Below, piece by piece: positions 1 to 18,261 of a stretch of 64,000 nt of DNA. Origin of the DNA: Arcuatula senhousia (Eukaryota; Mollusca; Bivalvia; Mytilida; Mytilidae); the NCBI GenBank assembly GCA_963971305.1, contig OZ020308.1, positions 25,697,275 to 25,761,274 of the forward strand, given 5' to 3'. How positions within the stretch are numbered: the first letter of the stretch is position 1; each line of letters begins with the position of its first letter. The translations under genes were made by a program, and so were the position numbers. Under the pieces are notes generated by a model. It was given only the letters and a program-made list of their open reading frames with translations, did not search any database and was not told the DNA's origin.

Positions 1-756
1 TTATGGGATTTTAAATACTAGCTTGCTCTGGGAATTGGTAAGTTAAATCTAATTTGACAGGTTTTGAACAAAATACATCATTTGCTCAATCTGTGTATTT
101 TTTGAAAGTTTTGTATTGACAATGCATGGCAGCCATTTTTCATTTAGAAGAACCTTAAATGCTGCTCATGCGAGGTTACTCCTTGTAATATCGATATACA
201 GCATAACCAAATTGAACGTTTAATACCCGTTCTAGTATTTGTATTCTGAAACTAATTGTAGAAAAATATAGTCGATAATTGCATTTACAAAGTTGATTTT
301 TTTAGACAAAATACAGGACGCAAGAGAATCCAAGACGTGGAAACAAACAGTGGTCAGCAAAATACACCTTAAATCTATAGAATGGCATTACAGGTGTGAA
401 TGCATTTCAGACAAATAGAAGGTTAAAATTAACATTATCAAAACAAAACAAATTATTATAGTTCTTTTAAAAAAAGTATGAACAAGGTGTTGAACATTTT
501 TCAAAAAGTCGGAATTTCAATACTACTTTTAAAGAAAAGTACTAAAGAAAAGTTATTCTTAAACGCAAATTGATCCATGAGAACCATTAACGCAACAATG
601 AAAAAACATAAAAGACATTTAGGTGTTCTGGAAGGTAAGGCAGTTCCTATCTGTTCTAAACCCTGATAATATCATATATTCCTCTTTGATACACATGTTA
701 GTAAAATGCTGTTCATCGAACGCAAACAATAATGAATAAATTAGTCCACTAGTGTG
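1..756. other. non-coding, mostly unassigned
   Basis: AT-rich sequence without a supported ORF. Positions of about 130-265 match a dispersed repeat seen again at about 4530-4640, 5590-5690, 45535-45640 and 45890-46010; the shared core is 'gaggttactccttg' followed by 'atatcgatata' and 'tacccg'. Nothing else is recognised. Confidence 0.5.
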
Positions 757-759
757 TAA

Positions 760-1027
760 GGGACCAACCATTTAACTTGAAAGGGGGGCCTTGGTTTTTT
801 GTTTTGATCAGAATTTTTTTTTCCGCGCACAAATTTTTTTTTCGAAGGCGTCGCGACAGAATAATTTTTTTTATTATCAGCATTACTTTTTATAGCAGAA
901 ATCCTTCTTCATAATATTTTTATTCTTACCCTCAGCTGCCAAAATATTTTTTTTCATCAAAAATAATTTTCAGGATATCTTTTTAGAAAAAAAAACAAGC
1001 CCCACTTAATGTTAAATGGTCGGTCCC
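760..1027. mobile_element. 268-bp MITE, TAA target duplication (Harbinger-like)
   Basis: The left end reads gggaccaaccatttaac and the right end is its near-perfect reverse complement (gttaaatggtcggtccc). Similarity extends about 30 bp inward. The element is flanked by TAA at 757-759 and 1028-1030. The interior is poly-T/poly-A rich with no ORF. Three-base TWA duplications and ends starting GGG are typical of PIF/Harbinger elements, so a non-autonomous member is the simplest reading. The superfamily is inferred from the ends alone. Confidence 0.7.
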
Positions 1028-1571
1028 TAAGTATTTTTTATTAAAAACAAAGTAAAACTTACCTTACGATTGAACTTATTTAATGTTTATTCCAATTATA
1101 ATCTAACGCAAAATTAAAGTTTAAAAGTGATTGCCTAATAAATGCTTAAGCATGTTACATCAACATGATCTCAATTTTTAGTTGCAATAAAAAAAATTAT
1201 ATAAAGTAAAGACCAAGTCTAAACTTGTAAGGAAGTTTATGAATTATGATTTAATATTTAACTTTTAAATGACTTGTATGAATTAAAAGATCAAAAGAAA
1301 TGAATTATAAGTTAGCGATCTTTTGATTTTTCGATGATATGCTTTCATAATCTAAAGCTAGTTTCATCTGATTAAGCTTTGTGTGGTATAAAACGGGATT
1401 AATTGTCAAGTAAATCATCCCATAGTCAATAAAACAACAAATATATATTGAATATTTTCTTAATAATAATATAAACGTACTAATAAAAGAGCTTTCATAA
1501 TCTAAATTACTTGTGAAAAAGCTGCAAATCATGCATGTTACATATATGTTTTCCACGTTGTACATTTCAGT

Positions 1572-1930
1572 TCTAATATAAATTATAACAAAGTTCCAAA
1601 CAACAAATTTTGCTACGCCTGACGCGCGTTTCGTCTATTTAAGACTCGTCAGAGGCTCTCTACCAAAAGATGAAAATGCCAAACATTATATGAATGTGAA
1701 GAGTATAGAACAATTATACCAAAAATGTCGAATGAGAAACCAAATTTTGACTAGGACCAACCTATGTCTGGGGTAGGCAGAACCTTAGGGTTTTGACAAT
1801 TTAGAAATTTAAACGGATAATTCATAGCTTTGATGTGTTCGTCAACACAAAAGTGTTGATGCCGGAGCGGGCTAACCACCAGCAGCACTAACCATCACGG
1901 ATGTTAGAAATATAAATTACAACAAAGATC
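1572..1930 (+). repeat. dispersed repeat with 'cctgacgcgcgtttcgtcta' core
   Basis: A core at about 1590-1760 is shared with 46275-46430, and a shorter reverse-oriented piece lies at about 36958-37015. The two long copies align over about 150 bp, from 'caaagttcca' through the core to 'agagtatagaacaatt'. The segment here is bracketed by similar sequences (ttctaatataaattataacaaag near 1572 and ttagaaatataaattacaacaaag near 1905), which could be diverged target duplications. The class is not identified. Confidence 0.55.
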
Positions 1931-3760
1931 TAACAGAGAACAGTCTTGAATTCCCGTTGGTTTTTTTTTCTTAATCACATCAAACACCTTGCCCTGATTT
2001 GAATTGCAAATGCCAAACCAAAAATTTAAGATATAATTCACTTTCGTGGGAGAGATGAGATTTCAACATACCTTAAGTAAGAATGGTGTTATTCCATGCA
2101 TTCATCTAGATTTCATGGTCACAAAATGGTTACTTAATTAAACTTATTCACCATAAACTTACATCAAAGCCAATTTAATCGAAGATTTTAAAAGAAGTTT
2201 TATCTCTTAACTCTTAATGTCAATTATGCACATAAATTTAATGCACATTCGTTAATTTATTATGATTAGTTAGAAGACATGTTCCTTTTTAAACTCATTA
2301 TAAATTACGAAGAGCTTAAGGATGCTTATCAAAATAGCTTTCTCTAAACAAGTCAAACAATTGTCGTCTACAAGCATATACTTTGTTAAGTACATGTGAA
2401 AGAGCAAGAACTTATTTCAATATATCTTCTCATATACTACGCACAATTTTTTTTCAAAAGAACAAAAAGATCGATTGCTCTAGATCTTTTCCACCATTTC
2501 CATTTCATGTTTCAAAATTTGGGTTTGTCGAAGACGTAATTCTGAATAACTTTTCCTTGCTTAAAATGTATAATTATCTAAAACTATCGTTTTTTAATCA
2601 TAATTCATACCTTATCAAACTCCAGACAAAAATTTTAAGCTCTGGATCGGTATGTAGAAGATGTTTTTTTTTTGTTAAAACGAATAGGCTACATTGTATT
2701 TTTTTTAATAGGCATCAAGTGAAATGCAGTTTTGTGGATAAACTATGCTCATTATTTTTTGTTATCTAGTTTCGTCATTCTATAATTGTATACCGCGGCT
2801 TTGTATGCTGTTTACTGACTGACGAAACTAATGCAAGTTCCCTTTGATTTTGTTGTTTGGGACTCATTGCCTGAAGATATCAAAATGTTGACTAAACAAT
2901 CAAACAAATAGAAAAAAAAACTTACTAATCGAGAAATAGTCCTATTCGTCAGACTGATTGTAATCTGTCTATGATCTATCTCAATATTTCACAGGATATA
3001 TTAAGGGATGTTTCATAGTTCTAAACTATATTATGTAAATATCACAAAAACCAAAGCCAGTGTTTATACCCTCAACCTAGAAATGTTGGGTTTTTTTTCA
3101 AAATACTTCAACTCATATATATAGGACCTTTTAACAGTTAAACTTGGCAACAATCGAAGGTTTGCAATTATGTAAATATTGAAAGGCAGTAAATCAAATA
3201 TAAAATATAGAAAATAAGCTATAGCAAACAAAAGCTTATCGATTTTACTTTTATTTTTTTGCACAATTCAATCATTTAGGGTGACAAAAACTAACAATTT
3301 CAAAACTTCAAAGCTGTAAATGAAGGGTATATTGCCTTTATTTATTGAAATAGTATAGGTATATTGTTATCTTGGTAATTGTTTGGAAAAACGTAATGTG
3401 CTGGTATTACTGTCATCACCGTGTTGAAAATATTTTTTTTTTCATTTGTCGAATTGATCAATGTTTGCTGTAGCTATCTAATAATAGGTCGATTTAAGCA
3501 CTAATTATCTGCATAGCAACCTTGAAGGTGCATAAAAATAATCCAGAACGGAACAGCTAGTTTTTGATTGATTTTTCAAGTAATACATGTATCTCATTTC
3601 TCTCCACCCCTTGCCATTACCATAACTTTCATTATCATTTAATAGTTTTAATATGCTCCTAGTCAAGCAGTCTGTGAATGGCCTAGGTGAGCGCTTATAG
3701 GGCTGACTCTTTAAAAGTGGTAGATATATTTAGCTAATAATCAGAGATTGTTATAGTGAT
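1931..3760. other. intergenic, no gene recognised
   Basis: A 128-codon open frame at 2383-2769 has a low-complexity phenylalanine-rich product with no domain, and I do not regard it as a gene. The rest is AT-rich, without a repeat that I can delimit. Confidence 0.45.
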
Positions 3761-5826
3761 TTATACTGCAATCGGTCTATTTGAGCAGTCAAATTACAGT
3801 GACCGTATATCGATATGTGATATACGGTCAGTGACAGTATATCACTTTTAGTACACGCCCCCTTTCCGAGGCATGCTGTAAAACAAGGTCGAATATAGTA
3901 TGGTACAAATATTTAGAAAAAAAGAATTTTATTGGTAATTGGCTAATTACCGATAGTGTGGTATTCAAGCATGAAGATTCCGCCACACAAGCCCCTTTAT
4001 AAGGGATACCTTATTATATTAATTTTTTAGGGAACTTGATAATTTGTAAATCCCAAAATTAGCAGTACAACCTCTATACATACACAGTGTTTTTTTTTGT
4101 GTTTTTTTTTGGGGGGGCGGGGGGGTTGCATTCTAGGACACATCAGCTACATTAAAGAATTAAATCAAAACTCTAATAAATATGTATAAATAAAAGAAAC
4201 CTTTCGTATGAGTGGGGAAATGAATATTGGTATTAGTGAGCACAGATCGAAAGCGGGTTATTCGCTCTAGCAGAGATCTCTACGAATTTGTTCCTAATGC
4301 TGTTAAAGAATTTTCATGGTCCGGAGTGACGATTAAAACCACATAAATCACCAATTATTTAATATATAATTTCAAAAAGGATAGTATGTGAAAATTTTCA
4401 TGCAACTCGGATTGAGAAGTCAGGAAAGAAGCAAGGAATTAGAATACAGATATCTGTGGTCCTTGATTTGGCTTTCCTGTTCGAACTTTTTGGTATTGAT
4501 TACTTGTACAAATGCATTTTCATAGTTTTGGTTATTGATCTTCCAATGTTGTGACGTGGATGCTGTTGATGAGAGGTTACTCCTTGAAATTTTGAAATCG
4601 GCAAAATTAAATTAACAGTTTATTCCCTTATAAATAAATTTAAGAAAAGTATTTGTTAGGTGTGCGTTGAAAGAAAATTAAAAACTATAAACTTAAAAAA
4701 TGGGTGGGAAACAATTGGATGTTCTATCATGTAATTAAATATGCCCAATGTATGTAGGCAACTACTATCAAATCCGTATAAACCGGTAAACAACATTTAT
4801 ACTGCAATCGGTCTATTTGAGCAGTCAAATTACAGTGACCGTATATCGATATGTGATATACGGTCAGTGACAGTATATCACTTTTAGTACACGCCCCCTT
4901 TCCGAGGCATGCTGTAAAACAAGGTCGAATATAGTATGGTACAAATATTTAGAAAAAAGAAGAATTTTATTGGTACTTGGCTAATTACCGATAGTGTGGT
5001 ATACAAGCATGAAGATTCCGCCACACAAGCCCCTTTATAAGGGATACCTTATTATATTATTTTTTTATGGAACTTGATAATTTGTAAATCACAAAATTAG
5101 CAGTACAACCTCTATACAAACACAGTGTTTTTTTTGTTTTTTTTATTTTTTTGTTGGGGGGTTGCATTCTAGGACACATCAGCTACATTAAAGAATTAAA
5201 TCAAAACTCTAATAAATTTGTATAAATAAAAGAAACCTTTCGTATGAGTGGGGAAATGAATATTGGTATTAGTGAGCACAGATCGAAAGCGGGTTATTCG
5301 CTCTAGCAGAGATCTCTACGAATTTGTTCCTAATGCTGTTAAAGAATTTTCATGGTCCGGAATGACGATTAAAACCACATAAATCACCAATTATTTAATA
5401 TATAATTTTAAAAAGGATAGTATGTGAAAATTTTCATGCAACTCGGATTGAGAAGTCAGGACAGAAGCAAGGAATTAGAATACAGATATCTGTGGTCCTT
5501 GATTTGGCTTTCCTGTTCGAACATTTTGGTATTGATTACTAGTACTTGTACAAATGCATTTTCATAGTTTTGGTTATTGATCTTCCAATGTTTTGACGTG
5601 AATGCTGTTGATGAGAGGTTACTCCTTGAAATTTTGAAATCGGCAAAATTAAATTAACCGTTTATTCCCGTATAAATAAATTCAAGAAAAGTATTTGTTA
5701 GGTGCAATTAAAATTATAAACTTAAAAAATGGGTGGGAAATAATTGGATGTTCTATCATGTAATTAAATATGCCCAATTTATGTAGGCAACTACTATCAA
5801 ATCCGTATAAACCGGTAAACAACATA
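3761..5826. repeat. tandem duplication, about 1.03-kb unit x2
   Basis: Copy 1 (3761-4796) and copy 2 (4797-5826) start with the same 'ttatactgcaatcggtcta' and end with the same 'aaccggtaaacaac'. The offset is 1036 bp. They differ by scattered substitutions and small indels in the poly-T/G tract (about 4090 and 5125). Each unit has a hairpin near its start (gaccgtatatc ... gatatacggtc) and, toward its end, a copy of the 'gaggttactccttg' dispersed repeat. No ORF is present. Confidence 0.9.
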
Positions 5827-7203
5827 TATAGAGAGAGCTAGTTGAGTTTGCAGTTGCACGGACTCCACTGCTTTTTGATTGACAGGTGTAAATATTAATG
5901 CGTTGAATTGAATACCCGAATTTAAAATACTTATGATAAAAATATGTAATCTTAATATTTTTAACGCCGAATGTATTTGATAAATGTATTACATTTTATT
6001 CCAAGAAAAACAATTATTTTTATTTTTTTTTTATTTCTAGCATAACGATATTAAGCTGCATTCTTACATGTAAGGCGCATATTAGTTAAAAAAAAAACGG
6101 TAGCATTCAATTTTTAATTTTAAATTTATGCTTCAGTATAAATATATTATTTTTATTCTATTTTTTTTTTTCAAATTTCATTACATTAATTTACTTTAGA
6201 CCATGAACATTTGTGTCATAATACATAAACCATTCCATGTTATACAGTGTGCCCCTTACCTGGCGACACAGGTGTTATGACCATATTAGGAGAGGGGCCC
6301 GAGGTAGGATCATTTTTCGATTTTTTTATTTGTGTTTTTTTTAAATAAAGAATACTCCAAAGAAAATACAAAATATTGCAGTATAAACACAATAATAGTA
6401 CACTGACTCGACATAAAATTGTATTTATACGAATTCGGCTCGAAACAAGAAAACGCTCGGGAGACCCTCGCGTTTTCCTGTTTCTAAGCCTCATCCGTAT
6501 AAAAATTTTATGTCGAGTCAGTGTACTATTATTGTATATATATAGAGAGAGCTAGTTGAGTTTGCAGTTGCACGGACTCCAGGTGCTTTTTGATTGACAG
6601 GTGTAAATATTAATGCGCCGCCGATTTAAAATACTTTTGATAAAAATATGTAATCTTAATATTTTTAACGCCGAATGTATTTAATAAATGTATTACATTT
6701 TATTCCAAGAAAAACAATTATTTTAATTTTTTTTAATTTCTAGCATAATGATATTAAGCTGCATTCTTACATGTAAGGCGCATATATTAGTTAAAAACGG
6801 TAGCCTTCAATTTTTAATTTTTAATTAATGCTTCAGTATAAATATATTACTTTTATTTTATTTTTTTCAAATTCAATTACATTAATTTACTTTAGACCAT
6901 GAACATTTGTATCATAGTACATAAACCATTCCGTGTTATACAGTGTGCCCCTTACCTGGTGACACAGGTGTTATCACCATATAAGGAGAGGGGCCCGCGG
7001 TAGGATCCTTTATCGATTTTTTTATTTGTGTTTTTTTAAATAAAGAATACTCCAAAGAAAATACAAAATATTGCAGTATAAACACAATAATAGTACACTG
7101 ACTCGACATAAAATTGTATGGGAGACCCTCGCGTTTTCCTGTTTCTAAGCCTCATCCGTATAAAAATTTTATGTCGAGTCAGTGTACTATTATTGTATAT
7201 ATA
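5824..7203. repeat. second tandem duplication, about 0.7-kb unit x2
   Basis: Copy 1 (5824-6537) and copy 2 (6538-7203) both begin at 'tatatagagagagctagttg' and end at 'gtgtactattattgtatata'. The offset is 714 bp. Copy 2 lacks a 34-bp block present in copy 1 at 6425-6458. It directly abuts the 1.03-kb duplication, so 3761-7203 is two adjacent segmental duplications. The 84-codon ORF in copy 1 (6240-6494, minus) is lost in copy 2 and is not supported as a gene. Confidence 0.9.
6389..6535. repeat. foldback with 30-bp perfect inverted arms
   Basis: The left arm (6389-6418, starting acaataatagtacactgact) is the exact reverse complement of the right arm (6506-6535). The spacer is about 87 bp. The same arms recur in the second tandem unit at about 7082-7111 and 7172-7201 with a shorter spacer. 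This may be a small foldback element that existed before the duplication. Confidence 0.8.
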
Positions 7204-9463
7204 AGGTCTAGGGTTACAAATTGAACAAATTAATACTTCTGAAAGTTAAAATGATTTTTTTAAACGGGGTTGTTCCTTGTGAAATAGGTTTCTACATGAT
7301 AATTTAACGGACCAAAAATAATTGCTAACTTTATTATTTGACAGAGAAAACATTAATTTTTTTATCAACATTAGAAAACGAAAAGATCAAAGTAAGAAAT
7401 ACTTTAATATGATTCATTACCTATAAAAATTGAAGCAGCATATTTTTCATATTTGTACATCTTTAATTTAAATAGATCATAAATTTATACCATAAGTTAG
7501 AGATGCGATTTGAAAACATTTCTGTAAGGTGTAAATAGCTCGCTCATCTTTTTTTAGCAATGTTGTATGAATGGGGCAACCAAACGTTGAATCTCCGAAA
7601 AGGCTCTGAAATGACAAATCAGTTGTGATAAGTAAACTTCATAAGATGGAGCGCACGGAATGTTGCTATCTTATATCTCTTTTCGACTTAAGTTCACGTT
7701 GATGATTGCTTTGGTTGTAAAGTGGATTTGTAAGTTACATTGTAATGTTATGTCATCTGACTTTGTCTTGGCTTTTTTGGACATAAGATAATGATTGCCA
7801 AATTTTCAGACCTTTGTTCCTCTTATTTGTAGATATTATCCATTAGTACCAAAATGTACAAAACCCTGTAACTCTTTTCGTAATAATTTTAGACATTTTA
7901 ACATTTAATCACATACTGCAACCAAAATATTCAAAATCGGTAAGCTATCACAAACATTTCTTATAAAATACCTGTCTCAATTTGGAAGCATTCGATTGTT
8001 CATTTTTACGCTAGTTTTCTTACTGTGCTTTTTCCTTTCGGCGTAACATCTCCATCATATCAAAATCCAATAATTGCATTATAGATAGAATTTATGCTTG
8101 CTCAGTCCTCATTTCAAAATGTTCACTTAAGTTGAAACTAGAGTGCGCAATCCTATCTTTTCAGAAAAGTATAAATATTCAACATTCTACTTGTTACATG
8201 TTCTAAGTTCTCGACAAAAACTTCCAAAAAATAATAATCTTTAAAAATTTCTAACAATCTTTCTTGACGCTAGCCTATTAATATATGCTACCCACTTTTC
8301 TCCTGTTTTGGATGGCACATTAAGCTTCAATTCTGGTACATAGAAACAAAAGCCTGTATTTTTTTTAAATACCTGTATTTTCATTTTAACCTAAAAAGAA
8401 CGTTGCTAAATTTTGAAGAAAAGGCAGATAACATTTTATTGCTTATAGCCAAGTATTATAGGTACTAAGTTACACCCTAAAACAACTATAAGAAACAGTT
8501 TAATCAATAAATGATAAAAATATAGATTCAAAACTTACTGTTTTATAATGTAAACCTTACAAAATACTTGTCCATGCTCGTCTTCATACAAAGGCAATAG
8601 TGATGAAAATTCCTAAGCATAAGAAGTTTAAATAAATAAGCTACCCTCCAGTAAATAACACAAGTGCTTAAACTACTTTATCAATGGGCGCTTTAAATTG
8701 ATGTACAGAAGCCATTGTACCCAATACTGTGGATTTGTATATATATGTCATATACCCATTTAAATATTGATAACCTATAGATATTTGGTGTTATGTTAAA
8801 ATCTCTTTAAAAACTTTTAAATTTTAATCAGATTTCATCTGCTTCAGTGTACAGTGAAATGGAAATGAGGTGAATTATGCAAACTCTTAATTTTTTCATA
8901 CTTAAATAAACATTGTGAATATCAAATAACTTCATTAAGAATCCTGGATCTAAAATGCATTGTCAATATTTGCTTACTATTCAATGTCAGTGCCTTTAGG
9001 GTGTTTTTAAACACATATGTTATTTTTCAAATCATTCAGTTTTATATCTACTGAATATGATTTAGAAAATCAGAAGGTTTTTTTTTCTTATTCAAAACTC
9101 CTAGTTACTCAAGGTAATAACAAATCTGTTAATAATTCATTCTAAACTTTAATTGATGTAAACTATAAAATAATTTCGATAAACAGGAAGTAGTAACGCA
9201 GGGGGCATAACATCGGTATACACCATATGGTACTATAGGACTTTCAAAATTTGAATTCAAAAACAAGAAGATTGACCATCCAAGAAAGTAGATTTCTGCT
9301 AGCATACTACCTAATCATTTAATTCATGTATATTATTTCTATATGTTTCAGGTATCAATTAAAGATTTATTCAATGAATGATGGTTATCATTTATGACTG
9401 ATACCAAGATATTGTCAACTCAACCCTTTCAACGCAGAACTCAGAAGATCGATAATTCTCAAC
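7204..9463. other. intergenic, no gene recognised
   Basis: About 2.2 kb of AT-rich sequence. No ORF with domain-like composition, no clear repeat boundary and no RNA gene was seen. Confidence 0.45.
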
Positions 9464-9750
9464 ATGCCAACGTTACAGTGCCCAGTGGAAGGATGTGAAT
9501 GGCAGTCCCGGGACCTGGATGCAGTCTTTGCCGCAGCGATGACAGCAGCCCTCCAGATCAATGATAGAACCGTTCACCAGCCTCCTGCTCAGCCAGCAGC
9601 TCCCAAACTGAAGTTGGTCCCACCAACCATAGCCGCTTGATTTGATCCAGACCAGTGGTCAGCATTCATTTGACAATGGGAGATGTACAAGGTGGGTATG
9701 GCTATAGCACAAAATGTCATACCCACTGCTCTGTTCTACTGCTGTGACCC
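9464..9750 (+). pseudogene. decayed gag-like retroelement fragment
   Basis: From the ATG at 9464 the frame reads MPTLQCPVEGCEWQSRDLDA, a short Cys-containing N-terminus, then an Ala-rich stretch. A TGA stop occurs at 9638-9640. The same frame continues past it as FDPDQWSAFI, a second TGA, then QWEMYKVGMAIAQNVIPTAL and FYCCDPDL. This layout resembles the N-terminus of gag-type ORFs in LTR retrotransposons of marine invertebrates; that is recollection, not a search. It ends abruptly at a poly-T tract near 9751. Both stops can arise from CGA/GGA by one base change, so this is a dead fragment. Confidence 0.5.
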
Positions 9751-12700
9751 TGACCTTTTTTTTTTACTTTATTTTCATAATATGTCATAGTGATGGTCAG
9801 TGATACCTCAGCAAAAGCTCTATATAATTAATACACCATCCTTTCTAGATATAATATATAAATTCTGTAAAGCATTTGCAACCATAAAAAATAATTTAAC
9901 TGTCATGGGCTTAATGTTCTTTGTACAACAGTATATCCAAAAATGAAAACATTACTAGCTACAATGCGACATCTTTAATTTTGTTTGAAACAGTGATGGA
10001 TAAAAACACAGCTTTGTTCATTAAAACCACCCATTGCAAAGAAAGCAGCGTGGGCAATTAGAATGAAAACAATGCTACGTAGGGGTGTGTAATACTAAGA
10101 TTTGATTTATAAGCATTTTACTTAGACCATGGGCCCATTGCAGAACAGCGAGCAGCGCCTCCTGGCCTTGTTGAAGACTGCTGGCAGTTTTCCATAGTGG
10201 TTTTTTCTAAATTACCACTTGTTATGTGAGCTGTTTCGTGTACATTTATTCCACATCTCATTATTTTCTATTTAAAACACAATTGCATATATTTTTTTTA
10301 ATTTATTCATTTTCATCATAGACACACACAAATAACAATTGGATTGCATATATCTGTTATGGACAGAACAAACAGCCAAAAAATGCCATGCAAAAAATTT
10401 CAAACATCACGAATATAATATTTTTAAAATGTTATATCAAAAACCATCTTATATTGTTTTATAACATCATGCACAAATATGATGAGTGACATTTAAACCC
10501 ATGCATAAACAACTAATGTGAAATTTCGGCATCAAAATTATCTAAGATCTATGTTTAATAATGACAATAAATGATGAATTCAAAGATTTCAATAAGAATG
10601 GATTACAGTAATATATATATTTTTTTTTTGGGGGGGGGGGTAATATTCATAGGCATCACCAGTATTTCATGAAGAAAGGTTGGCAGGTGGATTGTGAATT
10701 AAACATTCAAACAAAATGTTTAATATTACCTTTAAAACTTGACCATCAATCTCTATTTTTTTCTCCGTTTTATGGTAGCTTTATTCAATGCATTAAATTT
10801 AACACTTACAGTTGAAAATATAGCATAAACAAATTTAAATAGGTTGAAAATACAATTAAATCTCACTCAAAACAATTAACTTTAAAAAACGTCCACTATT
10901 TCAACAAATAATTAAATATAAAATACACCCACTTGAATTCAATGCTGATTGTAATCTAAAAAATCAACACCCACAAAAGCATGTAATTTTAGGTAAATTC
11001 ATTTCAATTCATATCAGTTTTTATTCTTGTTTAAGCAAAAAAGAAGAAACTTTGATTTTCTCAGCAAAAGTATATCCTTTTACCATTAATGAAGAGAAAC
11101 TTACTATAACTATTAATTTTTTAAGTTGTTTTGTAATCCAAGCATATTCCTCCATACATTTCAGATTTTGAAAAACTTCAAAAAAGAAATCAGCATTTTA
11201 TTTTAACGCTCTTAATTATATTATCTTTTTCTTAAAGTTCATATCATATATAAAATGGATTTCACGCAATGCACCACAAAAACAAACTGTTCATATAAAG
11301 AAAAAGACCAAAAAAAGAATAACTTGCATCTCTTTCTTTGCAAAATTGAAATTGAACTTATTTTACATTCATTAATATATTATGGCAGATGTACATTCAA
11401 TGACAAAAATCCAAAAATATCTCAACACAAAATATTGGATTATGCATAAGATATCTTACATTTTGTAAACTTCTACACAAATTTTTACAACATACAAAGC
11501 ATTCAGTATTGTAAACTGTAATCTATTCATACATTCATAACAAAGTATATTAGAATATGGATACTTTATAACTATTTACATGTATATTTGTTGCTATAAA
11601 ATATTGCCAAAGTAAGAAAAAAATGCAAACAGAGCATACAGATGAAATGCTTTTAAAACTAAACTGTGCTGATGCTAATGCATACCAAATATCAATGATG
11701 TACCTTAATTTGTTCACATAATACAGACTTAAGCAAAAACTATTGTGGATGCCACCCCTGCTGCTGGAATCACCATATCTTCAGTCTAACTCACCTTTTG
11801 TGACATTCATTGCATATGAGCAAATTTTCATCTTTATATTATTTAAAGACAAAAAATGTTGACTTTAGAACAAATATTTGAAATAAATAGTGCTATTTTC
11901 ATATAAATATGCAGATTTAAATATTTTTTCTAACTTATAAGCATCATCTAACTACAAAACCCACAAGAAATATTTCATTAGGGTATATAAAAGGACACAT
12001 TTGTTCATATGCGCATAGATTTTGTTCTTTTTATTAAACTGTCAGGAATAGATGCTTTTTTTAAGAAAGTTATAAGTGTAAAAATTTCAATTATCATTTT
12101 AGCCATGAATTTTAAATTGGATTATCTTCCTTGCCCATTGTAATTACTTCAATTAACACAAACAATTGGCCTTATTTTAAGAAGATTTCCCTTTCAATAT
12201 AAAATCAAATATTTTAGATGCAACATGCTTGATTAAACAAACATGTTTACTTCCTGTTCTGAAAACCAATTTGACTGACCAACAATCACAGTAAAAAATA
12301 TTTCAGTTATACATGCATGACAGTGAATTAGAATACTATGGAGAATTAAAATATAAATGCTGTCTACAAGTTTCCATTGTGAATAGCATATAAATAATTT
12401 AAAAACTTTGTGGCATTTTGCATATTAAACAATCTTCTTCCTCTATTCTATAATCTACCCATAAGCCATTTCATAATTCAAATTGTTAGTTATAGACTTC
12501 GGCATGTATTTTATAGGAGATACATATAAAATATAACATTTTCATTACCACAACTACACATATTGGTTAATATAAGACAAGATAAATTAATATATAAATG
12601 TAAATGCATGCACCAAATACACTAATCAATATACATAACATTTGTGCATGCATTCATATAAATGCAAATAAATGTACTGTAAGCAGAGGGGATGAACTGA

Positions 12701-12956
12701 TGACAATACTAAAATAGCTTGCCATTTCTACATAACCTGTTCTATTCAAAATATTCACTGAAGGACAATAATATCATTGTAAATTTATTAAAACATGGAA
12801 AATTCCTTTCTCTTCTCATGTTTCATGAATTTCCAGTGCTTCATGTCAATCCTTTTTTGCTCCTCACAATCCATGGTCAGAAAACAGTAAAATTGTAAGT
12901 ATTACAAAATTGCTTGCATCATCATTTTGTTAACCACATAATACAAGCCAAAGCTT
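9751..12956. other. AT-rich, probably includes TEX261 3' UTR
   Basis: This lies directly downstream of the TEX261 stop codon (minus strand), so an unknown part is its 3' UTR. It contains one copy of the dispersed ~150-bp repeat (10124-10272) and a T/G homopolymer tract at about 10620-10641. I could not place a polyadenylation site. The 64-codon ORF at 11255 has no support. Confidence 0.45.
10124..10272 (+). repeat. dispersed repeat D (~150 bp), copy 1
   Basis: Family consensus features: starts 'gaccatgggccaattgcag', middle 'ttgaagactgctgg' then 'attgtggtttttctaaattg', end 'cttattccacatctcattat' plus 'tttct'. At least nine copies are found in this window on both strands. No ORF. It is SINE-like in length and dispersion, but I saw no convincing pol III A/B boxes. 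Confidence 0.75.
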
Positions 12957-17788
<4,832 letters not shown>

Positions 17789-18261
17789 TTTAAACGCAAA
17801 TGTGGCAAAAATTGGGAAAAAAATCCAAAACGGAAGTAGGAAAAATATTATAAATATTTTACAATGTCGGAAAGATATCTTATTTCCGTGTTTTGATACT
17901 TCACGGAAACGCTAACAAGAGACAAGAAAGAATTTTAAAATACACAGTAATGATTATTCATATATAAAGATTATTCATTTATCAAGATTATTCATTCAAA
18001 AAGGTGGTGAGTTAATTGTTCATCTATGTTTGAATTTGTTCCCCATACCTGAGAATGGATTTGATACTAGTCTATGCCCATGTAACGTTACATATATCTT
18101 AAATTTCATTTAGACACCGATTGATAAACTTTTCATTCCAAAAGCCTATCGTCTACGCTTGTTTCCACCCTAGTAAGAGCCTGTTAGGTGCGGTACAAGT
18201 GATTTATTACTCGTGAAAAGTTAAAACTCTACAAACACTGTTTGACCGTTGACATATGTTG

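Noticed and set aside
2383..2769. 128-codon ORF on the plus strand
   Set aside because: Phenylalanine-rich, low complexity, arising from poly-T tracts; no domain or splice signal context.
6240..6494. 84-codon minus ORF
   Set aside because: It spans the foldback in a tandem unit and is destroyed in the second copy; no domain.
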